From contig CAJKRG010000002.1 of the NCBI GenBank assembly GCA_905202215.1, positions 62,001-126,000 of the forward strand: a stretch of DNA of 64,000 nt, written 5' to 3'. Shown here one piece after another: positions 1-8,522 of the stretch. Made by a program: the position numbers and the translations under genes. A model generated the notes under the pieces. The model was not told the origin of the DNA. It saw nothing but the letters and a program-made list of their open reading frames with translations, and did no database searches. This DNA comes from an uncultured Porphyromonadaceae bacterium (GTDB lineage Bacteria; Bacteroidota; Bacteroidia; Bacteroidales; Muribaculaceae). Numbering within the stretch: the first letter of the stretch is position 1; each line of letters opens with the position of its first letter.

Positions 1-601
1 GTACCCATGTTCCGTCGGGCTTCTGGGTTGCCTTGAGCATTACGCTCTGGAGGTCGGAGCCGGCGTCGGGCTCGGTGAGGTCCATCGACATGGTCTCTCC
101 CTCGCATACACGGGGAATGTATTTGGCGCGCTGCTCCTCGCTGCCGAACTCATAGAGAGTCTCGGCGCAGTCCTGAAGGCCCCAGAGGTTTTCGAAACCG
201 ATATCGGCGCGGCTGACGATTTCTGCAGCCATGATATAGGGTGTGATTGGCATGTTGAGACCGCCGAAACGACGGGGCATTGCCATACCCATAAGTCCTG
301 CTTTACGGCAGAGGTCAAGATTCTCAACTGTCTTGTCGGCATAGTATGCGCGGCCGTTGGAGCAGGATGCGCCCTGATGGTCTACGTCTTCGGCGTTTTC
401 GGCAATGCGTCCGCCGCAGATTTCGCCCACGATTTCGAGCACTTTTTCATAGCTGTCCATGGCGTCGGCGTAGTCGACGGGAGCATAGTCGAACTTTTCG
501 GCGTCGGTATAGTCGCGCTCGCGGAGCGCCACGATTTTCTCCATCAGGGGGTGGTGGAGGTGGTGCTTGAGGGCGGCGTTGTCGTTATAGTAATTTGCCA
601 T
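1..601 (-). CDS. Acyl-CoA dehydrogenase, N-terminal part (runs off the left edge)
   Basis: About 200 N-terminal residues are visible; the rest lies outside the window. The translation contains an acyl-CoA dehydrogenase N-terminal and middle-domain pattern, including a GLMGMAMPRRFGG stretch and a DLTEPDAGSDLQ stretch, the latter typical of the flavin- and substrate-binding region. The family oxidises acyl-CoA thioesters to enoyl-CoA and passes electrons to electron-transfer flavoprotein. The ATG at 601-599 shares one base with the etfA TAA stop (TAATG), so translation is probably coupled. The location directly behind etfB-etfA makes the partner relationship very likely. The substrate chain length cannot be told from this part. 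Confidence 0.9.
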   Translation of the reverse strand, partial: MANYYNDNAALKHHLHHPLMEKIVALRERDYTDAEKFDYAPVDYADAMDSYEKVLEIVGEICGGRIAENAEDVDHQGASCSNGRAYYADKTVENLDLCRKAGLMGMAMPRRFGGLNMPITPYIMAAEIVSRADIGFENLWGLQDCAETLYEFGSEEQRAKYIPRVCEGETMSMDLTEPDAGSDLQSVMLKATQKPDGTWV

Positions 602-1629
602 TATTTCGAGTTCTTTTTATAGTACTTGATGAGTTTGGGCACGATCTCTTCCATATCGCCGGTGATGACGTAGTCGGCAATCGTGTTGATAGGTGCGTTG
701 GGATCGTTGTTGATGGAGATGATGATCGAGCTCTCCTGCATGCCGGCGATATGCTGGATCTGACCCGAAATGCCACAGGCTATGTAGAGCTTGGGACGGA
801 CGGTGACACCGGTCTGGCCGATCTGGCGTTCGTGTTCGATGAAACCTGCATCGACAGCGGCGCGCGAGGCTCCTACTTCTGCGCCGAGAGTATCGGCGAG
901 GTCGAAGAGGAGCTGGAAGTTTTCCTTGCTGCCTACGCCATAGCCGCCGGCAACGATAATAGGCGAGTTCTTGATGTTTACTTTCGATTTTTCGATGTGA
1001 CGGTCGATGATTTCAACAACGAAATCGGAATCGTCGACATATTTCTTTGCGTCGAGATTGATGACTTCACCCTTGTGCTCTGTATTAAGAATTTCTTTCT
1101 TCATCACACCTTCGCGCACGGTAGCCATCTGGGGACGGCATTCGGGATTCACGATCGTAGCCACGATGTTGCCGCCGAATGCGGGGCGGATCTGATAGAG
1201 CAGTTCGCTGTATTCCTTGCCGGTCTTGGGATCTTTATGGTCGCCGATCTCGAGCGCGGTGCAGTCGGCGGTAAGGCCGCTGTGGAGGCACGAGCTTACG
1301 CGGGGACCGAGGTCGCGGCCGATGCATGTGGCGCCCATGAGGCAGATTTGCGGTTCGATTTCGCGGAAGAGCTTGATGAGGATAGCTGCATGCGGGTTGG
1401 ATGTGTAGGGGAAAAGACGACGGTCTTCTACCTTATATACAGTGTCGGCTCCGTAGGGGAAAATCTGCTTTTCGATACCTTCGAGGTTGTCGCCGATCAC
1501 GAGTGCTTCGAGTTTCACACCGAGACGGTCGGCGAGCTGACGGCCTTTGGTGAGGAGTTCGAGGCTTACATCGGCAACACGGCCTTCGTCGTATTCGCAG
1601 TAGACTATGAGGTTATTCTTGTCTGACAT
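601..1629 (-). CDS. etfA: Electron transfer flavoprotein alpha subunit
   Basis: The 342-residue product has the usual EtfA layout: an N-terminal nucleotide-binding-like domain, then a C-terminal FAD-binding domain from about residue 205. The SGQIQHIAGM stretch and the following SINNDPNAPI stretch are the FAD-domain signature. The heterodimer with EtfB carries electrons between the acyl-CoA dehydrogenase encoded next door and a redox partner not seen here. It lies 24 bp after etfB and overlaps the dehydrogenase start by one base. Whether the complex is of the bifurcating type cannot be decided by eye. Confidence 0.96.
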   Translation of the reverse strand: MSDKNNLIVYCEYDEGRVADVSLELLTKGRQLADRLGVKLEALVIGDNLEGIEKQIFPYGADTVYKVEDRRLFPYTSNPHAAILIKLFREIEPQICLMGATCIGRDLGPRVSSCLHSGLTADCTALEIGDHKDPKTGKEYSELLYQIRPAFGGNIVATIVNPECRPQMATVREGVMKKEILNTEHKGEVINLDAKKYVDDSDFVVEIIDRHIEKSKVNIKNSPIIVAGGYGVGSKENFQLLFDLADTLGAEVGASRAAVDAGFIEHERQIGQTGVTVRPKLYIACGISGQIQHIAGMQESSIIISINNDPNAPINTIADYVITGDMEEIVPKLIKYYKKNSK

Positions 1630-1653
1630 GGTGATAAATGATTGGAAGCGGTG

Positions 1654-2526
1654 TTAACCGATTGTGTGGTTTGCGATGAGTTCTTTCACGAGTTCTTCGA
1701 TCTGACCGTCGTTGTTTTCGAGACGGCGGCTTTCCTTGGCGGTGAAGACTACGTTTTCGATTGCTTTCACCTTTGTGGGCGAGCCGGGAAGACCGATCTG
1801 AGCGGGGTCTGCTTCTACGAAAGCTGCGCCCCATTCGGGAATAGTGAGCTCGGGATGTGCTGCAACGATAGCTGCTTCTGCTTCAGAAAGCTTGGTGGCT
1901 TCCGAGGTTGAAACGGCGCGTTTGTACTTCATGACGCGCTTGGCGTTGCGGGGGCGGCATTCGGCTGCCGAGCCGTTGACTGTTACCACGCAGGGCATGG
2001 GGCACGATACTGTCTCGACACCATGTTCGAGACGACGCTTTATAACGACTTTTCCGTTTTCGGCCGAGATGATCTCTTCGGCATATGTCACCTGGGGAAG
2101 ACCAAGTTTTTCTGCAATCTGGGGGCCGACCTGAGCGGTGTCGCCGTCGATGGCCTGACGGCCACCGAGGATGAGGTCGTAGTCGCCGATTTTCTTCACG
2201 GCCTGTGCCAGCGAATAAGATGTGGCCAGGGTGTCGGCACCTCCGAGAGCGCGGTCGGTGAGGACGATGCCTTTGTCTGCGCCGCGGTAGATAGCCTCGC
2301 GGATAACTTCGGCGGCACGGGGAAGGCCCATGGTGAGCATGGTGACGGTGCTGCCGGGATTCGCATCCTTAAGGCGGAGCGCCTGCTCGAGGGCGTTGAG
2401 GTCTTCAGGATTGAAGATTGCGGGGAGTGCGGCACGGTTGATGGTGCCGTCTTCCTTCATGGCATCTTTGCCTACGTTGCGGGTGTCGGGCACCTGCTTG
2501 GCAAGCACAATGATGTTCAAACTCAT
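1654..2526 (-). CDS. etfB: Electron transfer flavoprotein beta subunit
   Basis: The 290-residue protein opens with the MSLNIIVLAKQVPDT pattern of EtfB/FixA and carries the LGGRQAIDGDTAQVGP segment that is the family signature for AMP or second-flavin binding. It forms the soluble cytoplasmic EtfAB heterodimer with the next gene. It is the first gene of the etfB-etfA-acyl-CoA dehydrogenase operon and has a well-formed Bacteroidetes promoter about 50 bp upstream. Confidence 0.96.
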   Translation of the reverse strand: MSLNIIVLAKQVPDTRNVGKDAMKEDGTINRAALPAIFNPEDLNALEQALRLKDANPGSTVTMLTMGLPRAAEVIREAIYRGADKGIVLTDRALGGADTLATSYSLAQAVKKIGDYDLILGGRQAIDGDTAQVGPQIAEKLGLPQVTYAEEIISAENGKVVIKRRLEHGVETVSCPMPCVVTVNGSAAECRPRNAKRVMKYKRAVSTSEATKLSEAEAAIVAAHPELTIPEWGAAFVEADPAQIGLPGSPTKVKAIENVVFTAKESRRLENNDGQIEELVKELIANHTIG

Positions 2527-2573
2527 AATCTTGTTTTTATGTTGTTTCTTGTATTTGCACAGGTTAAGGACTG

Positions 2574-2604
2574 CAAATTTAGTGTTTTTTAATCTTTTAG
2601 CAAA
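2574..2604 (-). promoter_or_regulatory. Promoter of etfB operon
   Basis: On the minus strand TTTG (2604-2601), 19 nt, then TAAATTTG (2581-2574) match the Bacteroidetes -33/-7 consensus. The start codon lies 48 nt downstream of the -7 box. Confidence 0.75.
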
Positions 2605-2664
2605 AGGTTTGACTTTTACGGCCCGATCAGGAATGTTAAAATTTGCAATCCGAGACCCTATAAC

Positions 2665-5600
2665 TTACTTGGAAGAAGCTTTGCGGGCTTTTTTGAGCCA
2701 CTGGAAAGCGTTGGTGAAGGCCTGAAGCCACGGAGTGACGGCAAGCTCGCGCATCCATTCGGGACACCATGCACATTGCCAGGGGAATATGGCGCGTTCG
2801 AGGTGTGGCATGAGTGCAAGATGGCGGCCATCGGCCGAGCACATTGCGGCGACAGCGCCTTCCGAACCGTTAGGATTGCCGGGGTAACTATTGTATGCAT
2901 AGCGGGCTGCTACACGTACACCCGATTTTTTAAACGCATCGGTGGTCACGAAGCGACCCTCGCCGTGAGCCACCCAGATACCTGCGGTAAGGCCTTTGAG
3001 GGAGCCAAACATGACGCTGCTGTCGTCGACAACCTTCATCGACACGAATTCCGACTCGAATTTGCCCGAGAGGTTGTGGTGCATTTCCACGGGACGTATG
3101 TCGTTGCCGAGCGCGCCGCCGGAAAGAAGACCGAGCTCGACCATAAGCTGACATCCGTTGCAGACGCCGAGACTGAGAGTGTCGGGACGGCTATAGAAGC
3201 GTTTCAGAGCCTCGCGTGCGGTCTCGTTCCAACGGAAACCGCTTGCCCAGCCCTTGGCGGAACCGAGTACGTCGCTGTTGGAGAATCCGCCGCAGAATAC
3301 TATCATATCGATGTCGTCGAGGGTTTCGCGACCGCTCATGAGGTCGGTCATGTGTACATCTTTGACATCGAATCCGGCGCAATACAGCGAATAAGCCATT
3401 TCGCGGTCCCCGTTGACACCTTTTTCGCGGATGATTGCGGCCTTGATGCCCGAAGGTTTGTGAGGTGTTGCCGGAGCCTTGGTGCCGAGAACTTTGCGGA
3501 CGGCTGCCGGCACGGTATAGCGGAGGGGCTGTGTGCCGAAGTTGGCGTGACGCTCGTCGGCGCAAGCCTTGGCTGTCTGCATGAGATCGAAGTGGTACGA
3601 AGGTTCATACCATAGACGGCGCATTGCGGGAACGGAAACAAAGAATTCCTGCTTGCCGTGTGAGATTGAGAGCACGTTTTCGGCGGCAACGGCGCCTATG
3701 GGGAAATAGACGGCATTAACGCTGTCGAGATATGCTTCGACGCGGTTCTTGAAGCGGTCTTCAACCTGGATTACCACGGCGGGATTCTCGGCGAAGAGAA
3801 TGCGTATGAGGTCGCGCTGGCTGAGAACCGACTCGAATCCGTCAGTATAGAAGTTTATACCGCCTCCGGTGTTGGCGAAGCACATTTCGAGGAGGGCGGT
3901 GACCAGACCGCCTGCGCTGACATCGTGCATGGCGGCGAGCCAGCCTTCGTGCACGAGGTGTTGTACAGCTCCGAAGTGCTTTATGAGGTGGTCGGCATCG
4001 ACATCGGCTGTCTTGCGGCCTACCTTACCCATCGCCTGGGCGAGAGCGCTGCCTCCGAGTTCGAGAGCAGAGCCGCTGAAGTCGATGTAATACAGCGACG
4101 AGCGCGATGTCCGCTTGAGAACGGGCGATACGGTCGCCTTGACGTCGGAAACTTCGCCTGCGGCCGATATGATAACGGTGCCGGGCGCTTTCACGCTTGT
4201 GCCGTCGGGATATTTCTGAGTCATCGAGAGGCTGTCCTTGCCGGTCGGTATGTTTATTCCGAGGCTGCATACGAAATCGCTGCAAGCCTCTACGGCGCGG
4301 TAGAGGGCGGCGTCTTCACCGGGATTTTTGCAAGGCCACATCCAGTTGGCGCTCAGCGATACCGCCGACAGGCCTCCGTTGAGATCGGCTCCGACGATGT
4401 TTGTGAGTGCTTCGGCGACTGCAAGACGGGAGCCGGCGGCGACATCGGCGAGAGCGGCCTGAGGCGCATGCCCTATTGAGGTGGCGATACCGGCGCGGCC
4501 ATGATAGTCGAGTGCAACAACGCCGCAGTCGTTAAGAGGCAACTGAAGCGGGCCTGCGCATTGCTGAGTGGCCACACGGCCGGTTACACTGCGGTCGACC
4601 TTGTTGGTGAGCCAGTCCTTGCAGGCTACTGCGTCGAGTCCGAGGACTGCTTCGATGTACTGGGGTATTTCGGATTCGGAAAGATGAACTTCGTCGAATT
4701 CGGGAGCTGTTGTTGTGTCGTGTATAACGGTTTTGGGCGGATTTCCCAGCATATCGGCTACGGCGAGATCGATGGCGTGCGAACCGTCAGACGAGCGTCC
4801 GAACGAGAGTCGTTTGTCGCCGGTAGTCTTGCCGACTACATAGAGCGGGGCGCGTTCGCGGGCGGCGATACGCTCTACCATGGCTATGTTTTCGGGATTG
4901 ATGACGAAGCCCATGCGTTCCTGACTCTCGTTGCCGATTATTTCCTTGTCGGAGAGAGTCGGGTCTCCTACAGGCAGGGCGTCGATGTCGATGAAGCCAC
5001 CGGTACTTTCGATAAGTTCTGAGAGGGCGTTGAGGTGGCCGCCTGCACCGTGATCGTGGATAGATACGATGGGGTTTTCGAGTCCTTCGGCGAGAGCGCG
5101 TATAAGGTTGGCGACACGCTTCTGCATTTCAGGATTGGCACGCTGTACGGCATTGAGCTCTATGGCTCCGGCATAGCGGCCGGTATCGACGCTCGATACG
5201 GCGCCGCCGCCCATGCCGATACGGTAGTTGTCGCCGCCGGCAAGTACTACGGCCTGACCGGGTTCTGGTTCGCCTTTGATAGCATCGCGTTCGGCAGCGA
5301 AGCCTACGCCTCCGGCAAGCATTATGACTTTGTCGTAACCCCATGTCGCACCTTTCTCGGAATGTTCGAAGGTAAGCAGTGAGCCGCAGATGAGCGGCTG
5401 GCCGAATTTATTGCCGAAATCGGAAGCTCCGTTTGAAGCTTTGACCAGAATGCGGGCAGGATCGTGATATAGCCATTTGCGGGCTTTGGTCGATCCGAGC
5501 CATGCGGGATCGTCTACGCGGTCGAAACGGGGATAGGAGGTCATGTAGACGGCTGTACCGGCCAGAGGAAGACTGGCCTTGCCTCCTCCGAGACGGTCGC

Positions 5601-6408
5601 GGATCTCGCCTCCGCTGCCTGTGGCCGCGCCGTTGAATGGCTCGACTGTTGTAGGGAAGTTGTGGGTCTCTGCTTTAAGCGAGAGCACCGATTTGATTTT
5701 GCGCTCGTCGAAGAAAGCGGGTTCGTCGGCGCGTTCGGGAGCGAACTGCCAGATTGCCGGTCCTTTTACAAAGGCGACATTATCCTTATATGCGCTGACG
5801 AGACGCCCGGGGTTGGTCTTGCTGGTTTTTTTGATGAGGCCGAAGAGGGTAGAGGGTGTTTCCTGGCCGTCAATGATGAAAGTGCCGTTGAATATCTTGT
5901 GACGGCAGTGTTCTGAGTTCACCTGAGAGAAACCGAATACTTCGCTGTCGGTGAGCTTGCGCCCGAGACGTTTGGATAGATCGGCGAGATAAGCTTCCTC
6001 ATCGGTGCTGAGAGCCAGACCCTCCTGTGCGTTGTACGATGTGATGTCATCGATCTCTACCGCAGGTGCCGGTTCGGCATCGATGGCGAAGACATCGGCT
6101 CCGGGAGCTGTATAAATTCTCTGGAGCATTGGGTCGAAAGGCTCGTCGCCTTGGCGGAGACGGAATTCTTCAATACGCCGAATGCCGCTGAGACCCATGT
6201 TCTGGGTAATCTCTACGGCATTCGTGCTCCAGGGTGTTATCATTTCTTTACGGGGACCTATGAAGGTACCTGCAGGGTTTACGTCCTGAGCCAGCGGATG
6301 TGCGCCGGCAAAGAGCCATTCCAGACGTTCGATTTCGTCGGGGCTGAAAGCGTGGTCACTGTCGACGGCGTAAAGCGTCGTATCGTCTTTGGTGAAGAAT
6401 ACAACCAT
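2665..6408 (-). CDS. purL: Phosphoribosylformylglycinamidine synthase, large single-chain type
   Basis: The 1,247-residue protein catalyses the ATP- and glutamine-dependent conversion of FGAR to FGAM in purine synthesis. It has the single-chain architecture: a PurS-like N-terminus, a linker with SEHCRHKIFNG, two AIR-synthase-like halves and a C-terminal glutamine amidotransferase. The amidotransferase nucleophile is in GVCNGCQL, Cys1083 in my count. Length agrees with the proteobacterial-type enzyme of about 1,290 residues. The open frame extends to 6492, but I start at the ATG at 6408, which follows the promoter at 6443-6474 and gives the usual Bacteroidetes N-terminus (MVVFFTKDD). It is monocistronic, with no convincing terminator before the etfB promoter. 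Confidence 0.97.
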   Translation of the reverse strand: MVVFFTKDDTTLYAVDSDHAFSPDEIERLEWLFAGAHPLAQDVNPAGTFIGPRKEMITPWSTNAVEITQNMGLSGIRRIEEFRLRQGDEPFDPMLQRIYTAPGADVFAIDAEPAPAVEIDDITSYNAQEGLALSTDEEAYLADLSKRLGRKLTDSEVFGFSQVNSEHCRHKIFNGTFIIDGQETPSTLFGLIKKTSKTNPGRLVSAYKDNVAFVKGPAIWQFAPERADEPAFFDERKIKSVLSLKAETHNFPTTVEPFNGAATGSGGEIRDRLGGGKASLPLAGTAVYMTSYPRFDRVDDPAWLGSTKARKWLYHDPARILVKASNGASDFGNKFGQPLICGSLLTFEHSEKGATWGYDKVIMLAGGVGFAAERDAIKGEPEPGQAVVLAGGDNYRIGMGGGAVSSVDTGRYAGAIELNAVQRANPEMQKRVANLIRALAEGLENPIVSIHDHGAGGHLNALSELIESTGGFIDIDALPVGDPTLSDKEIIGNESQERMGFVINPENIAMVERIAARERAPLYVVGKTTGDKRLSFGRSSDGSHAIDLAVADMLGNPPKTVIHDTTTAPEFDEVHLSESEIPQYIEAVLGLDAVACKDWLTNKVDRSVTGRVATQQCAGPLQLPLNDCGVVALDYHGRAGIATSIGHAPQAALADVAAGSRLAVAEALTNIVGADLNGGLSAVSLSANWMWPCKNPGEDAALYRAVEACSDFVCSLGINIPTGKDSLSMTQKYPDGTSVKAPGTVIISAAGEVSDVKATVSPVLKRTSRSSLYYIDFSGSALELGGSALAQAMGKVGRKTADVDADHLIKHFGAVQHLVHEGWLAAMHDVSAGGLVTALLEMCFANTGGGINFYTDGFESVLSQRDLIRILFAENPAVVIQVEDRFKNRVEAYLDSVNAVYFPIGAVAAENVLSISHGKQEFFVSVPAMRRLWYEPSYHFDLMQTAKACADERHANFGTQPLRYTVPAAVRKVLGTKAPATPHKPSGIKAAIIREKGVNGDREMAYSLYCAGFDVKDVHMTDLMSGRETLDDIDMIVFCGGFSNSDVLGSAKGWASGFRWNETAREALKRFYSRPDTLSLGVCNGCQLMVELGLLSGGALGNDIRPVEMHHNLSGKFESEFVSMKVVDDSSVMFGSLKGLTAGIWVAHGEGRFVTTDAFKKSGVRVAARYAYNSYPGNPNGSEGAVAAMCSADGRHLALMPHLERAIFPWQCAWCPEWMRELAVTPWLQAFTNAFQWLKKARKASSK

Positions 6409-6442
6409 CGTGTAAGATGTGTGATTGATTAAGTTTAGGCTG

Positions 6443-6474
6443 CAAAAATACGCAAAAAATCGCCTACAGCCAAA
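6443..6474 (-). promoter_or_regulatory. Promoter of purL
   Basis: On the minus strand TTTG (6474-6471), 20 nt, TATTTTTG (6450-6443). The ATG at 6408 lies 34 nt downstream, which argues against the longer open frame as the start. Confidence 0.75.
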
Positions 6475-6513
6475 AAAAAGCCTAATCCTCACAATAATGT
6501 AATATTAAAGTCG

Positions 6514-6521
6514 TATCTTTG
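6514..6521 (+). promoter_or_regulatory. -7 box of the channel gene
   Basis: TATCTTTG lies 25 nt before the ATG at 6547. No good -33 TTG is seen at the expected distance, so only the -7 element is called. Confidence 0.5.
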
Positions 6522-6546
6522 CCTTGTCCTCTATAAAGCATTATGC

Positions 6547-8262
6547 ATGAAAAAAGGTTTTAAACGTTCTTTCGACAGACTTCTGTCCGAAGGTAAGGGC
6601 AAACAACTGCTATGGCTTCTGATTGTGTCGGCGGGAGTCGTTTTTCTGGCTCTTGTCGTGGCCCGTTTTCTATTTAAAAGCCTGCCGTGGAAACAGGTTG
6701 TGGCCGTGTTTCTCGATCCGGGCTGTTTCGGCAATGAGAACTATGAGGCCGAAGGACTCCTTCTGCCTCTCGCCATATTCAGTCTTGTGATTCTTTCAGG
6801 TCTGTTGGTGAGTACATTTACTAATGTTGTGGAAAATATCTCCGATTCGGTCCGGTCGGGGCATCGCCGTTATAAGCTGAACGGTCATGTGCTGATAATC
6901 GGTGCTGGTAAACAACTTGAACCGATGCTTGCCGCTTTGTCCGAGGATAAACGCGACATTGTGGTTATGAGCGAGCAGTTTCCCGAGGCTGAAGGCGGAT
7001 ACATATATTATTGCGGACGTCGTGACTCTGTCGATGATCTTCGCTCGGCACGGCCCGAATGTGCCTCTGTCATTTATATAATAGGCGAGGATAACGAGCC
7101 TGATCACGATGCGAAAAGTCTGCGAGCTGTCGAGATCCTGAAAAGGCTTACCTTGCATGCCGACAATGAAATCCAGTGCTATATGACGCTGCAGGATCGG
7201 GTATCGTCCGAAGTGTATGAGTATGTGAAACAACCTGTGGAGGGCAAGTTGCTGCTTGTCGATGTGATCAATGCCTACGAGTATATGGCCGAGCGTCTGA
7301 TGGTCGACAGCGAGTTTCTGCCGACCATAAAGTTGGGTGACAGGCGCCGGTCGCATATTGTCATTTTCGGAACGAACCAGATAGCACAGAATGTAGCCAA
7401 TACGGCCGCGCATATCAGTCACTATGCCAATTATGTGGAAATAGGAGTCAAGACATGCATTACATTTATCGGCCTTGGCATGAAGCGGTATATGGATGAT
7501 ATTATCGCCAGCCGTCCCGCTCTTTTCGAACTATCGGTCTGGCGGTATGTCGATGGAACAGGGAAGGTCGTGGAACATCGTCCTGAAAAGGATTTCCTCG
7601 ATGTCGAATGGGAATTTGTCGATACCTACGATACTTCGGCACTCGCCCGCGATATGCTGCGTGAAATAAGCCTTTCGCCCGATGAGATTCTGACTGTAGT
7701 TGTAGCTGAGAAAAATCCGCATAAGGCCACATCGATAGCGCTTCATATGCCCCGCGAGGTTTATAACAGCAATATAGCCGTCTATATGGAAGAGTCGGCG
7801 GAAGTAATAGAGTTGTCGAAAAAGACAGGAATGTTCGGCGATATAACAATTTTCGGTGCTGCCTCGGTAGCGCTGAGCGATCCTCTTTTCAAAACCCGCT
7901 CGGTTCGCGGTCAGCGCGTCAATTTTGTTTATGATCAGGCATATTCGAAGGATAAAAGCGCGACGGTCGAGGAAGCCTGGTATAAATTGCCGGAGGCACA
8001 TAAATATTCGAGCATATATTGCGCCATGTCAATGCCTATGCGGCGTCGTTGTTACGATATGGACGGCGACCGTCTGCCGGTCTATGAGGCCGAGCATCGC
8101 CGCTGGATGATGTCGGTGCTCATCATGGGGTATGAAGCCGGTGAAAGCCGTGACCGCGACCGATTTGTGCACAACGATATCCGACCGTTTGACGAGCTGT
8201 CGCCGGAGGAACAGGAAAAAGACAAGATACTGATCGACGCCCTGCCGGAAATTCTCCGCTGA
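6547..8262 (+). CDS. CASTOR/POLLUX-like ion channel with RCK/TrkA-N-type domains
   Basis: The 571-residue protein has two N-terminal membrane segments (about residues 21-43 and 73-95) flanking a short loop with FLDPGCFGNENYEAEG. This is followed by a tail-to-cytosol junction (SVRSGHRRYKLNGHVLIIGAG) that looks like the start of a Rossmann nucleotide-binding domain. A second such region begins near residue 275 (SHIVIFGTNQIAQN). Two membrane spans, a DPG-containing pore loop and tandem RCK-like domains are the plan of CASTOR/POLLUX-type channels, known in plants as nuclear cation channels; bacterial members are poorly studied. It probably gates cation flow in response to a ligand. The P-type calcium-type ATPase follows 260 bp later, after a terminator-like hairpin, so it is a neighbour but not clearly in the same operon. 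Confidence 0.75.
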   Translation: MKKGFKRSFDRLLSEGKGKQLLWLLIVSAGVVFLALVVARFLFKSLPWKQVVAVFLDPGCFGNENYEAEGLLLPLAIFSLVILSGLLVSTFTNVVENISDSVRSGHRRYKLNGHVLIIGAGKQLEPMLAALSEDKRDIVVMSEQFPEAEGGYIYYCGRRDSVDDLRSARPECASVIYIIGEDNEPDHDAKSLRAVEILKRLTLHADNEIQCYMTLQDRVSSEVYEYVKQPVEGKLLLVDVINAYEYMAERLMVDSEFLPTIKLGDRRRSHIVIFGTNQIAQNVANTAAHISHYANYVEIGVKTCITFIGLGMKRYMDDIIASRPALFELSVWRYVDGTGKVVEHRPEKDFLDVEWEFVDTYDTSALARDMLREISLSPDEILTVVVAEKNPHKATSIALHMPREVYNSNIAVYMEESAEVIELSKKTGMFGDITIFGAASVALSDPLFKTRSVRGQRVNFVYDQAYSKDKSATVEEAWYKLPEAHKYSSIYCAMSMPMRRRCYDMDGDRLPVYEAEHRRWMMSVLIMGYEAGESRDRDRFVHNDIRPFDELSPEEQEKDKILIDALPEILR

Positions 8263-8284
8263 TAATGTCGGCTGCCAGCGGAGG

Positions 8285-8340
8285 CTCCCCTCGTTGTTCC
8301 CGATTCGATAGAATCCGTGAGGGGAGTATTGTTTGTTGTG
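8285..8340 (+). terminator. Hairpin after the channel gene
   Basis: CTCCCCTC (8285-8292) pairs with GAGGGGAG (8319-8326), with an inner GATTC/GAATC stem (8302-8306 with 8311-8315). A T-rich but interrupted tract follows. It is a plausible intrinsic terminator separating the channel from the ATPase gene. Confidence 0.55.
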
Positions 8341-8522
8341 TTTTTACCGGTAGTGCGACCGAGGTTTTTGTGTGGTGAATGAATATTTTACAAAAATTTC
8401 ATTAATTTGCTTGTGGTTGTAGTCGTGGAAATTTGTTAACTTCGCGCCTCTGTTCATATTTTTCAGGAGCATGAGAACAAAAACATATATCCACGGTTTC
8501 AACATATAAGGTAAAAAATAAT

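Noticed and set aside
595..1626. A 343-codon open frame on the plus strand antisense to etfA
   Set aside because: The opposite strand is unmistakably etfA. The frame is a composition shadow with no promoter or recognised protein.
2776..3615. A 279-codon plus-strand open frame inside purL
   Set aside because: Antisense to the purL amidotransferase domain, which is conserved; no independent support.
6409..6492. A longer PurL N-terminus
   Set aside because: The extension covers the promoter (6443-6474), and the conserved sequence starts at 6408.
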